10,779 nt of DNA from JANMEX01 sp043776635 (GTDB lineage: Bacteria; Pseudomonadota; Alphaproteobacteria; Rhizobiales; Rhizobiaceae): contig JAYVRA010000017.1 of the NCBI GenBank assembly GCA_043776635.1, positions 1 through 10,779 of the forward strand, given 5' to 3'. The notes under the pieces are model-generated. The model was not told where the DNA came from and made no database searches. It saw nothing but the letters and a program-made list of their open reading frames with translations. Below, piece after piece: positions 1 to 6,840 of the stretch; position 1 is the first letter of the stretch; each line of letters starts with the position of its first letter. The translations under genes and the position numbers were made by a program.

Positions 1-42
1 GATAGAATTGGTGGAAATAATTTGATCTATTTTTTAAGCTGA

Positions 43-64
43 ATGAATTCAACATGAATTCAAC
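43..64. repeat. Perfect 11-bp tandem repeat, two copies
   Basis: ATGAATTCAAC occurs twice head to tail at 43-53 and 54-64 without a mismatch. Each unit contains the palindrome GAATTC. It lies in non-coding DNA, so it could be a small slippage duplication or a pair of binding sites; nothing decides between these. Confidence 0.8.
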
Positions 65-100
65 ACGATAAGTGTGGCGATATTTGTTCAAACGCTGCGG

Positions 101-366
101 AAACGCCGGATGGATTGCCCCGTCAGCCTCACATTATGGGCCTCACATACGACCCTGATAAGCCACTAGTGCGCACCAATTTCCACCCTCACCGCTCTGG
201 AAGCAGGACTATTCTTAACGTGTGACAAAAAAACGAATAATTATATCAGCGGCTTAATACTACCACCGCAACTTCACCCCCCCCCCGTCCGTCGACTAAC
301 GTCGACACCTTCACTGCCAAGGGGGAAGGTTAAGAGGCATGTGGTGAAAATGCCGGATGGATTTCC
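101..366. repeat. Dispersed 19-bp direct repeat (101-119 and 348-366)
   Basis: The two copies share AAA(C/T)GCCGGATGGATT(G/T)CC, 17 of 19 positions identical, 247 bp apart in the same orientation. The copies bracket the C10 tract and the GTCGAC dyad. They could be the ends of a small relic element or paired protein-binding sites. No transposase or target-site duplication is visible, so the call stays at repeat level. Confidence 0.6.
291..306. repeat. GTCGAC dyad with 4-bp spacer
   Basis: GTCGAC at 291-296 and 301-306 are separated by TAAC. Because the hexamer is itself a palindrome, the pair is both a direct and an inverted repeat. It follows a ten-C homopolymer at 277-286. It could be an operator or a weak hairpin; there is no gene immediately downstream to attach it to. 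Confidence 0.5.
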
Positions 367-427
367 TGAAAATCCAAGATAACTGAGACTGCCCTTATGT
401 TTCACCTAAATCACATCAAAAATTAAT

Positions 428-454
428 AAAAAAAAGCAAGGCCGAAGCCTTGCT
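428..454 (-). terminator. Rho-independent terminator, minus strand
   Basis: Read on the minus strand, the arms AGCAAGGC and GCCTTGCT form a perfect 8-bp stem with a four-base TTCG loop, followed directly by a run of eight T (the A8 tract at 428-435 on the plus strand). This is a classic intrinsic terminator with a stable UUCG-type tetraloop. It faces away from proS, so it cannot serve the proS operon. No protein-coding gene precedes it on the minus strand within the window, which implies a short non-coding transcript or a lost gene. Confidence 0.8.
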
Positions 455-590
455 CTACGATTACGCGCTGACCTATTTTCCTCGTTAGAAGGAGGCTGCG
501 ATTTATCGCGCCAAGGTCTCATCCTCCCAAGATTTCTATCGCGTGAAACGACAGGGTTGACCACCCTATACTCGTTACTGACAGGAATAT
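428..590 (-). ncRNA. Candidate small RNA ending at the 428-454 terminator
   Basis: A minus-strand transcript must end at the strong terminator, yet the only minus frame here (406-678, GTG start) reads straight through the terminator hairpin and looks like no protein. Going upstream on the minus strand there are further hairpins: AGGGT/ACCCT at 553-567 with a five-base loop, and GGAGG/CCTCC at 491-527 enclosing a smaller GCGA/TCGC hairpin. The sequence CCTCCTT (plus 489-495) matches the 16S rRNA anti-Shine-Dalgarno end and lies partly in one stem arm. Rhizobial trans-acting RNAs such as the alpha-r14 family use exposed anti-SD motifs, but I cannot show homology to that or to 6S RNA. The 5' end is a guess; a weak promoter-like pair (GTGACA, 17 bases, TATTCC) would start it near 570-580. 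Confidence 0.3.
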
Positions 591-714
591 CGGAACTGCG
601 GCAGCTTGTCACGCGCAATTTTACGCTAAGATTATTGCAATAAACGCACACATCTACGCGGGTTTTCTTATGTCGCACAAACGGTTATGTAGCAGATCTG
701 AAACCGCAGTTCCG
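591..714. repeat. 11-bp inverted repeat enclosing two palindromes in the proS leader
   Basis: CGGAACTGCGG at 591-601 and its exact complement CCGCAGTTCCG at 704-714 are 102 bp apart. Between them are a perfect 12-bp palindrome, TTATTGCAATAA (632-643), and the 8-bp palindrome CAGATCTG (693-700). The unit ends 45 bp before the proS start. If transcribed with proS it would form a closed domain in the 5' leader; as DNA, the TTGCAA-centred palindrome looks like a dimeric repressor site. I know of no alphaproteobacterial leader matching it, and the strand of action is unknown. Confidence 0.5.
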
Positions 715-759
715 CCCGATTCCCTCATTATGGCTGACTGACAACATGAGTGACTTTGA

Positions 760-2082
760 ATGCGTCTGTCCCGCTATTTCCTGCCAATTTTAAAAGAAAA
801 TCCTAAAGAAGCGGAAATCGTTTCGCATCGCTTGATGCTTCGCGCCGGCATGATCCGCCAGCAGGCTGCGGGTTCCTACGCATGGCTGCCACTGGGCCTT
901 AAAGTGCTCAATAAGGTTTGCAAAATCATCCGCGAAGAGCAGGACCGCTCTGGTGCGATTGAGATTTTGATGCCTACCATTCAGTCCGCTGACCTCTGGA
1001 AAGAAAGCGGGCGCTACGATGCTTATGGCAAGGAAATGCTACGCATCAAGGACCGCCAAGAGCGCGAGTTTCTTTATGGTCCGACCAACGAGGAAATGGT
1101 GACGGAAATTTTCCGTGGCTATGTAAAATCCTACAAGGATTTGCCGCTGAACTTGTATCACATCCAGTGGAAATTCCGCGATGAAGTGCGCCCGCGCTTT
1201 GGCGTCATGCGCTCGCGCGAATTTTTGATGAAGGATGCCTATTCATTTGACTTGAACTACGAAGCCTCCAAGGCCGCCTATAACCGCATGTTCGTATCCT
1301 ACCTGCGTACCTTCGAGCGCGTCGGTATGAAGGCCATTCCGATGCGTGCCGATACCGGCCCGATTGGCGGTGAGCTCAGCCATGAATTCATCATTCTAGC
1401 CGACACCGGCGAGAGCGAAGTGTTTTGTCACAAGGACTTCATGAACCTTGCTGTGCCCGGCGCAGACGTCGATTTCCGCGACGACAAATCCATTGCCGAT
1501 ATCGTCACCGCGTGGACCACGCCCTATGCGGCGACTTCAGAAATGCACGACACTGCCGCTTGGGATGCGCTGCCCGGGGACGCGCAAGTCAGTGCGCGCG
1601 GCATCGAAGTCGGCCACATCTTCCACTTCGGCACCAAATATTCCGAGCCAATGGGCGCTAAGGTAGCGGGGCCGGACGGCAAGGATCACCATGTTTCCAT
1701 GGGCTCCTACGGCATTGGCCCTTCGCGTGTGGTCGCGGCCATTATCGAGGCCAGCCATGACGCCAACGGCATTATCTGGCCGGAAGCGGTCGCGCCGTTT
1801 GACTTCGGCATCATCAACATGAAGCCGGGCGATGCGGGCTGCGACGGCGTGGCTGAAGGCCTCTATGCCAAGCTGACTGAAGCGGGAAAAGACGTGCTGC
1901 TCGACGACACAAACAATGGCGCGGGCAATAAGTTTGCGACTGCTGACCTTATCGGTCTGCCATGGCAATTCATCATCGGCCCGCGCGGCGCGGCCAGCGG
2001 CGAAGTTGAAGTGAAAAACCGCAAAACCGGTGCGCGCGAAAACATGAGCGTGGATGCCATTCTCAACCGCTTTGCAAAATAA
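760..2082 (+). CDS. proS: Proline--tRNA ligase (class II, short alphaproteobacterial form)
   Basis: ProRS activates proline with ATP and charges tRNA-Pro in the cytoplasm. The 440-residue protein shows the class II core: TNEE at 109-112, motif 2 with FRDEVRPR and RSREFLMKDAYSFD at 139-164, and motif 3 GSYGIGPSR at 315-323 followed by VVAAIIE. The C-terminal part (about 345-440) is the anticodon-binding domain. The large INS editing domain of the E. coli-type enzyme (about 570 residues) is absent; this short form is normal in alphaproteobacteria, where editing of Ala-tRNA-Pro is left to separate proteins. ATG 760 is the first possible start because an in-frame TGA sits at 751-753; the ribosome site is weak. 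It leads an operon with lolC/E (15-bp gap) and lolD, the order usual in Rhizobiales. Confidence 0.97.
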   Translation: MRLSRYFLPILKENPKEAEIVSHRLMLRAGMIRQQAAGSYAWLPLGLKVLNKVCKIIREEQDRSGAIEILMPTIQSADLWKESGRYDAYGKEMLRIKDRQEREFLYGPTNEEMVTEIFRGYVKSYKDLPLNLYHIQWKFRDEVRPRFGVMRSREFLMKDAYSFDLNYEASKAAYNRMFVSYLRTFERVGMKAIPMRADTGPIGGELSHEFIILADTGESEVFCHKDFMNLAVPGADVDFRDDKSIADIVTAWTTPYAATSEMHDTAAWDALPGDAQVSARGIEVGHIFHFGTKYSEPMGAKVAGPDGKDHHVSMGSYGIGPSRVVAAIIEASHDANGIIWPEAVAPFDFGIINMKPGDAGCDGVAEGLYAKLTEAGKDVLLDDTNNGAGNKFATADLIGLPWQFIIGPRGAASGEVEVKNRKTGARENMSVDAILNRFAK

Positions 2083-2097
2083 CAGTTAAGAGGCTCA

Positions 2098-3390
2098 ATG
2101 AGCGCGATTCCGGACGAAACCAAAACATACAGCACAGCCAAACCGTTCTCCGCTTTTGAGCGCATGATTGCGTGGCGCTATTTGCGCGCACGGCGCAAGG
2201 AAGCGTTTATCTCTGTCATTGCGGGTTTTTCGTTTCTCGGCATTTTGCTCGGTGTGGCCACGTTGATCGTCGTTATGGCCGTAATGAACGGTTTTAGAAC
2301 AGAATTGCTCACCCGAATTCTGGGCATTAATGGTCACCTCATCGTGCAGTCGATGGACCGTCCGCTGGATGATTATGAGGAACTCGCCAAGAAACTTTCA
2401 GGCATTTCCGGTGTTACTTATGCCATGCCCATCGTCGAAGGCCAGACATTAGCATCAGGCAAAATTGGAGCCGGAACCGGTGCGCTGGTGCGCGGCGTCT
2501 CTGAGCAAGATATCAAGAAAATCAAGCTTATAGCGCAGACAATTAAACAAGGTAGCTTGGATGGTTTCGGAACTGATGGCGGCGTGGCTATTGGTACCCG
2601 CATGGCCGAAAATCTCGGGCTCGGGCTAGGTGATAATCTCACGTTGATTTCACCCGATGGCGATGTCACTCCGCTTGGCGTCACGCCGCGAGTGAAGGCC
2701 TATCCTGTGACAGCGATTTTTGAAATAGGCATGGCCGAGTATGATGCCTCAATCGTCTTTATGCCGCTTGCGGAAGCGCAGGCCTATTTCAATTCCGAAG
2801 GTAAAGTGCAGTCCATTGAGATTGTGGCAAATGACCCTGACAAAACTGACGAGCTGCGCCCGCAGGTCGAGGCTATTGCCGACCGCCAGCTCATGCTGAC
2901 CGATTGGAAACAGCGCAACACGACATTTTTTTCGGCTCTGCAAGTGGAACGCAATGTCATGTTTATGATCTTGACACTGATCGTTCTGGTCGCCGCGCTT
3001 AACATCATTTCCGGCCTCATCATGTTGGTGAAAGACAAGGGCAGGGACATCGCCATCCTGCGCACTATGGGCGCGACGCGGGGTATGATCTTGCGCATAT
3101 TCCTGATGACGGGCGCGGCCATCGGCGTATCTGGCACAATCGGCGGCGTGCTGCTGGGCTTCCTCATTGTGCTCAATGTCGAGCGCATCCGCCAGTTTTT
3201 CTCATGGCTTTCTGGCACGGTTATTTTTAATCCTGAGCTCTATTTCCTTTCTACATTGCCCGCCAAAATGAACCCCGGCGAAACCATCACCGTTATCTTG
3301 ATGGCGCTGGTGCTGTCGTTTCTCGCCACTCTTTTCCCGGCATGGCGCGCCGCTAAGCTCGATCCTGTCGAAGCCCTGAGGTATGAATAA
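2098..3390 (+). CDS. lolC: Lipoprotein-releasing ABC transporter permease (LolC/LolE family)
   Basis: Inner-membrane subunit of the Lol transporter, which extracts outer-membrane lipoproteins from the inner membrane and hands them to LolA. The 430-residue protein has the family layout: a cytoplasmic N-terminus, one membrane segment (about 38-63), a long periplasmic MacB-like domain (about 64-285), then three membrane segments (about 286-310, 332-360, 395-415) forming the FtsX domain. The cytoplasmic motif DIAILRTMGAT (317-327) is the coupling region that meets LolD, and the C-terminus WRAAKLDPVEALRYE is typical. ATG 2098 has AAGAGG four bases upstream, and its stop overlaps the lolD start (TAATG). 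Only one permease gene is present, so it may work as a homodimer (LolF-like), or a partner may lie elsewhere; LolC versus LolE cannot be settled. Confidence 0.93.
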   Translation: MSAIPDETKTYSTAKPFSAFERMIAWRYLRARRKEAFISVIAGFSFLGILLGVATLIVVMAVMNGFRTELLTRILGINGHLIVQSMDRPLDDYEELAKKLSGISGVTYAMPIVEGQTLASGKIGAGTGALVRGVSEQDIKKIKLIAQTIKQGSLDGFGTDGGVAIGTRMAENLGLGLGDNLTLISPDGDVTPLGVTPRVKAYPVTAIFEIGMAEYDASIVFMPLAEAQAYFNSEGKVQSIEIVANDPDKTDELRPQVEAIADRQLMLTDWKQRNTTFFSALQVERNVMFMILTLIVLVAALNIISGLIMLVKDKGRDIAILRTMGATRGMILRIFLMTGAAIGVSGTIGGVLLGFLIVLNVERIRQFFSWLSGTVIFNPELYFLSTLPAKMNPGETITVILMALVLSFLATLFPAWRAAKLDPVEALRYE

Positions 3391-4076
3391 TGGCCGCTGA
3401 AACTGTTTTGCGCCTGAGCGGCGTCGGCCGTCGCTATCATCAGGGCGAGCGCGAACTCGTCATTTTGGATGATGCCAATTTTGAACTCCGCAAGGGTGAA
3501 ATGGTCGCGCTTGTTGCGCCTTCCGGCGCGGGCAAGTCCACACTTCTTCATACCGCCGGATTGCTGGAGCATCCCGATAGCGGCGAAGTCACTGTCAACG
3601 GCCGCGCATCGAGCGGGCTGTCTGATGATGTGCGCACCGCCATGCGCCGGTCGGACATCGGGTTTGTCTATCAGTTCCACCATTTGCTGCCGGAATTCAC
3701 CGCGCTGGAAAACATCATGATGCCGCAGCTCATCAAAGGCCTTAGCAATGCGGACGCCGGGTCGCGTGGCCGTCAACTTCTCGATTATATGAAAATCGGT
3801 CACCGTGCCGACCACCGTCCCGCCGAACTTTCCGGCGGCGAACAACAGCGGGTGGCAATAGCCCGCGCCGTTGCAAATGCACCGCTGGTGTTGCTCGCAG
3901 ATGAGCCGACCGGCAACCTCGATCCCGTCACAGCCTCATATGTTTTTGAGGCGCTGGAAGCCTTGGTGCGCCAGTCGGGCCTGGCTGCGATGATCGCCAC
4001 GCACAATCATGAATTAGCCAAACGCATGGACCGCCGTGTGACGCTCAAAGACGGCAAGGTTGTGGATCTTAAATAG
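3390..4076 (+). CDS. lolD: Lipoprotein-releasing ABC transporter ATP-binding protein LolD
   Basis: ATPase that drives lipoprotein release by the Lol complex at the cytoplasmic face of the inner membrane. All ABC motifs are in place in the 228 residues: Walker A APSGAGKST (43-51), Q-loop Gln95, signature LSGGEQQ (147-153), Walker B VLLADE (167-172), D-loop NLD (176-178) and switch His205 in ATHN. The first Walker A residue is Ala rather than the common Gly, which should not affect nucleotide binding. The start overlaps the permease stop by one base (TAATG), pointing to translational coupling and balanced subunit supply. Length matches the family. Confidence 0.96.
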   Translation: MAAETVLRLSGVGRRYHQGERELVILDDANFELRKGEMVALVAPSGAGKSTLLHTAGLLEHPDSGEVTVNGRASSGLSDDVRTAMRRSDIGFVYQFHHLLPEFTALENIMMPQLIKGLSNADAGSRGRQLLDYMKIGHRADHRPAELSGGEQQRVAIARAVANAPLVLLADEPTGNLDPVTASYVFEALEALVRQSGLAAMIATHNHELAKRMDRRVTLKDGKVVDLK

Positions 4077-4113
4077 ACGTTTCGTTACACACAGCCATAA
4101 TTATAAGTTTTGT

Positions 4114-4443
4114 CTAATTATAAATTTTGGCCTTGCGAATATAATTGCCGGGCTCGCCGCGAACGAAATATTCTGCGATTTTGGGATGGCGAAGCGGTTC
4201 ATCCGTTTCATCCGGCAGTAAGTTTTGCTCGGATACATAGGCTACATATTCAGTCGCATCATTTTCGGCGAACAAATGGTAAAAGGGCTGGTCTTTAGCA
4301 GGTCGAACGGCCTCTGGAATGGAGTCATACCATTCGTCACTATTGGCATAGACGGGGTCAACATCAAAAATGAGCCCGCGAAACGGGAATATTTTGTGCT
4401 TTACCACTTGACCAATGCCATAATGTGCAGATTTAGATTTCAT
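4114..4443 (-). CDS. hspQ: Heat shock protein HspQ
   Basis: Small YccV-like/hemimethylated-DNA-binding-fold protein; in E. coli HspQ promotes degradation of unstable DnaA and acts as a specificity factor for the Lon protease. The 109-residue product has the expected core: YGIGQVVKHKIFPFRGLIFD near the N-terminus, DPVYANSDEWY (about 29-39), QPFYHLFAE and YVAYVSEQNLL, with a C-terminal tail typical of alphaproteobacterial members. It starts only five bases after the stop of the FAD hydroxylase on the same strand, so the two are probably cotranscribed. It converges with lolD across a 37-bp gap rich in TAATTATAA copies (4098-4106, 4115-4123). Confidence 0.92.
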   Translation of the reverse strand: MKSKSAHYGIGQVVKHKIFPFRGLIFDVDPVYANSDEWYDSIPEAVRPAKDQPFYHLFAENDATEYVAYVSEQNLLPDETDEPLRHPKIAEYFVRGEPGNYIRKAKIYN

Positions 4444-4448
4444 TGATT

Positions 4449-5693
4449 TTATCCATTTGCACTCTTCTTAAAGCGGCTAAACAAATCTGTAAATCCAGAA
4501 CCCGGACGCATGCCTTCGCGCATGAAAAAGCCGCGTAGGGGTGGCATTATGTCAAGTGTCGCCAGACCGAGCGAGCGAACCAATTGTATCGGCAAAAAAG
4601 CCGATAGCAGTGAACGGTTCAAGGCATCGACCGCGCCGGTACGCGCCATGATGTCGGGGCGGCGCTTGGTATCATAAGCGGCTAGTTGTGCATCGCTGCC
4701 AAGCTTCGCATCGCTTGGCGATATCACAGCACACAAATCCTCGACATCGCGAATGCCAAGGTTTAACCCCTGCGCACCGATGGGTGGAAACAAATGTGCC
4801 GCCTCGCCAATCAAGGCAATGTGGTTTTGCGCAAACCGCGACGGATAGTGCCCGGCAAGCGGATAGAGCTGGCGATCATTGCTAAGTTCAATTTTTCCCA
4901 AAATGGATTGCATTTTGGCTTCGATCAAAATTGAAAGCGCTGCGCCTTCAAGTGCAATGTATCCGACGGCAATTTCGGGCTTTAAAACCCAGACCAGACT
5001 GGAGCGCCGGCCCGAAAGAGGAACAATTGTAAATGGCCCTGTTTCCGTGTGGAACTCGCTTGAGCAGTTGTCATGAGGGCGGCTATGGCTGAATGTTGTT
5101 ACGAGCGCGCACTGAGGATAGGACCACGCCGTTGTTTTAATTCCCGCTGCGTCCCGTGCCATCGAAGAGCGCCCGTCCGCTGCCACCACGAGATCGCACC
5201 TAATCGTGGTGTCATTTCCGAGCACGACTTGTATTGAGTTTTTATCAATACCGGGTGCTAGCGGAACAGTCTCAGTAGATGTTTTGTAATGAGTTACTGT
5301 TGTATCATGGTAGGTAATTTGCGAATTGGCCTTGATTGCCGCCGCCAGCGCTTCACCCAAAAATGCATTCGGAATGTTCCATCCAAACGCTGGCTCAGTG
5401 ATCTCAGCTGCGTGAAATGTCACCGGTCTGGCACGAACCAGCCGCTTCGTGCCATCCAGAATGCGCATGGTTGCCAGAGGCGCGGCGTGGGGGCGAACTT
5501 CGTCCCAAACACCAATATGTTCAAGCATTTTGATCGACGGCATCATCAAAGCGGTGGTGCGCCGGTCAGGCTTTGCCGGTTTAGGGCCGACGATAACAAC
5601 GCCAGCGCCCGTTCCAGCAAGCGCAAGTGCCGCAATCATTCCGGCAAGGCCGTTGCCGGCCACAAGCACATCAGTGTGATTTTCTGTTATCAT
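4449..5693 (-). CDS. UbiH/UbiF-family FAD-dependent hydroxylase
   Basis: Class A flavoprotein mono-oxygenase of the kind that hydroxylates the ring of ubiquinone precursors using NAD(P)H and O2. The 414 residues show the three FAD fingerprints: GNGLAG in the N-terminal dinucleotide-binding fold (13-18), the DG motif AADGRSSMAR (171-180), and GEAAHLFPPIGAQGLNLG (296-313), where Glu replaces the usual Asp of GDAAH. Which ring position it acts on cannot be told from sequence, so no ubi symbol is given; other aromatic substrates are possible. ATG 5693 is preceded by GGATAAG at a usable distance. It leads the operon with hspQ and is divergent from pcs. Confidence 0.85.
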   Translation of the reverse strand: MITENHTDVLVAGNGLAGMIAALALAGTGAGVVIVGPKPAKPDRRTTALMMPSIKMLEHIGVWDEVRPHAAPLATMRILDGTKRLVRARPVTFHAAEITEPAFGWNIPNAFLGEALAAAIKANSQITYHDTTVTHYKTSTETVPLAPGIDKNSIQVVLGNDTTIRCDLVVAADGRSSMARDAAGIKTTAWSYPQCALVTTFSHSRPHDNCSSEFHTETGPFTIVPLSGRRSSLVWVLKPEIAVGYIALEGAALSILIEAKMQSILGKIELSNDRQLYPLAGHYPSRFAQNHIALIGEAAHLFPPIGAQGLNLGIRDVEDLCAVISPSDAKLGSDAQLAAYDTKRRPDIMARTGAVDALNRSLLSAFLPIQLVRSLGLATLDIMPPLRGFFMREGMRPGSGFTDLFSRFKKSANG

Positions 5694-5879
5694 AACAATG
5701 ACTTATCCAAATTATAATTCGCAATTAATATGAGCCTGATAAGCGTTGAATTCAATCGGGCGTATTGGCGCGGGTAGACTGATGAAATGACACATTACGC
5801 CGCAGGATTTTCCATTTGCGACTTTGCCACACACCAAGTTCGTGGCATAGACATGGGAGGAGTTTCGGGGAGCAGAGTT
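5694..5879. promoter_or_regulatory. Divergent intergenic region between the hydroxylase gene and pcs
   Basis: This stretch must hold promoters for both directions. On the minus strand TATAAT lies at 5711-5716, a good -10 hexamer but with no clear -35 and an implied leader of only about ten bases. A 10-bp palindrome TTGAATTCAA is at about 5745-5754. Toward pcs no clear sigma-70 pair is visible. The right part could be coding if pcs starts at ATG 5787 instead of TTG 5880. Confidence 0.3.
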
Positions 5880-6641
5880 TTGGCGCGAACGAAGAAAAAA
5901 GTAACGGCACCTCAAGCCAAAGCGTTTTCTGTCCATTTGTTGACGGCATCGGGGTCTTTTTTGGCTTTCCTCTGTCTTGTCGCTGCCAGCGAGCAGCGCT
6001 GGGCCGCAATGTTTTGGTGGCTGGGACTTGCGCTGTTTGTCGATGGTATTGACGGACCGATGGCAAGGCGTTTACAGGTCAAGCAAGTATTGCCAAATTG
6101 GAGTGGTGATACGCTCGACAATATTATTGATTATATGACGTACGTTATTATTCCTGCATTTGCCTTATACCAACGGGGATTTATGGGGGAGGGTCTTTCC
6201 TTTCTGTCAGCCGCCATTATTGTTGTTTCCAGCGCGATTTACTATGCAGACATGGGGATGAAGACGAAGGAAAATTTCTTTAAAGGCTTTCCCGTTGTTT
6301 GGAATATGCTGGTGTTCACTCTTTTTATCGCCGAACCGGGTGAATATCTGGCGTTTGGTATCGTGGTTGCCGCCGCAATTCTCACCTTTGTGCCAATTCA
6401 TTTTCTCCATCCGGTGCGGGTGCAGCGCCTGCGCACGGTCAATCTCACAATATTTCTGGCATGGTGTCTATTTGGCGGCATATCACTTTTCTTATCGTGG
6501 GGAGCGGCGCCGGCAAGCCCGATGAACGCGCCATTCTGGGTCAAGTTGGGCATCGGGCTAACAAGCGCATACCTGTTTTGCATCGGTGGTATCATGCAAT
6601 ATTTCCCTGATTTAGGCCGGAAAATTGACAAAGCAAAATGA
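5880..6641 (+). CDS. pcs: Phosphatidylcholine synthase
   Basis: Pcs condenses CDP-diacylglycerol with choline to give phosphatidylcholine and CMP in the inner membrane, a route typical of rhizobia, Brucella and relatives. The CDP-alcohol phosphotransferase motif is present as DGPMAR followed after 12 residues by GDTLDNIID, giving the aspartates of DGxxAR...GxxxDxxxD. Several hydrophobic segments and the conserved runs AFSVHLLTASGSFLAF, SSAIYYADMGMKT, FPVVWNM and FLHPVRVQRLR mark the family. I place the start at TTG 5880: GGGGAG sits seven bases upstream, and about 14 residues then precede AFSVHLL, as in known Pcs. ATG 5787 (284 residues) and ATG 5853 are in frame but give a non-conserved extension. 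The stop overlaps the next start as ATGA. Confidence 0.9.
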   Translation: MARTKKKVTAPQAKAFSVHLLTASGSFLAFLCLVAASEQRWAAMFWWLGLALFVDGIDGPMARRLQVKQVLPNWSGDTLDNIIDYMTYVIIPAFALYQRGFMGEGLSFLSAAIIVVSSAIYYADMGMKTKENFFKGFPVVWNMLVFTLFIAEPGEYLAFGIVVAAAILTFVPIHFLHPVRVQRLRTVNLTIFLAWCLFGGISLFLSWGAAPASPMNAPFWVKLGIGLTSAYLFCIGGIMQYFPDLGRKIDKAK

Positions 6642-6840
6642 CCAACGCGATTGTGGTCAAGGTAACATGCGGACCAGAGGTTATGAATTTCGAGAGCATT
6701 GCTCTCAACGATCCGTCAGTTGGCGAAGTACAAATCCGAAACACGGCAATTGGTGTGAATTTCAGTGATGTGTATTTTCGCACCGGGCTCTATCCGGTGC
6801 CAATTGGTGTTCCGTACATTTCCGGCACTGAGGCGGCTCC
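6638..6840 (+). pseudogene. Truncated quinone oxidoreductase (N-terminal fragment)
   Basis: The first 67 or so residues match the N-terminus of NADPH:quinone oxidoreductases of the zinc-free medium-chain dehydrogenase family, with IRNTAIGVNFSDVYFRTGLYP and then SGTEAA, where an intact gene would go on with glycine-rich GVV. Instead the frame turns to PSDGKAR and stops at 6860-6862. The change at 6836-6841 coincides with the first codons of the recombinase remnant, so the nucleotide-binding and catalytic parts are missing. ATG 6638 overlaps the pcs stop (ATGA), so the two once formed a coupled pair. The lost part may lie past the element's far end or may have been deleted. Confidence 0.8.

Larger units (their letters stand above)
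1..427. other. Long non-coding stretch with scattered repeats
   Basis: I find no reading frame with a credible start, ribosome site and protein-like content here. What can be seen is repeat structure: a perfect 11-bp tandem repeat at 43-64, a 19-bp near-repeat at 101-119 and 348-366, a 9-bp direct repeat (GCCTCACAT) at 126-134 and 140-148, a run of ten C at 277-286, and GTCGAC-TAAC-GTCGAC at 291-306. Such a mix suits decayed intergenic DNA, possibly the relic of an earlier insertion upstream of proS. Upstream genes of the operon's usual neighbourhood may lie to the left of the window. No function can be assigned. Confidence 0.5.

Noticed and set aside
406..678. Minus-strand frame of 90 codons before proS
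   Set aside because: It starts with GTG without a ribosome site, reads through the intrinsic terminator, is rich in Arg and Cys without any family look, and overlaps structured non-coding DNA.
1537..1968. Minus-strand frame of 143 codons opposite proS
   Set aside because: It is antisense to well-conserved ProRS domains and its composition is that of a shadow frame in GC-rich coding DNA.
3240..3845. Minus-strand frame of 201 codons opposite the lolC/E end and lolD
   Set aside because: It is antisense to the coupled permease and ATPase genes, whose motifs are all intact, and it shows no domain.
5289..5717. Plus-strand frame of 142 codons opposite the FAD hydroxylase
   Set aside because: The minus strand here encodes clear FAD-binding motifs; the plus frame is Cys/Arg/His-rich noise.
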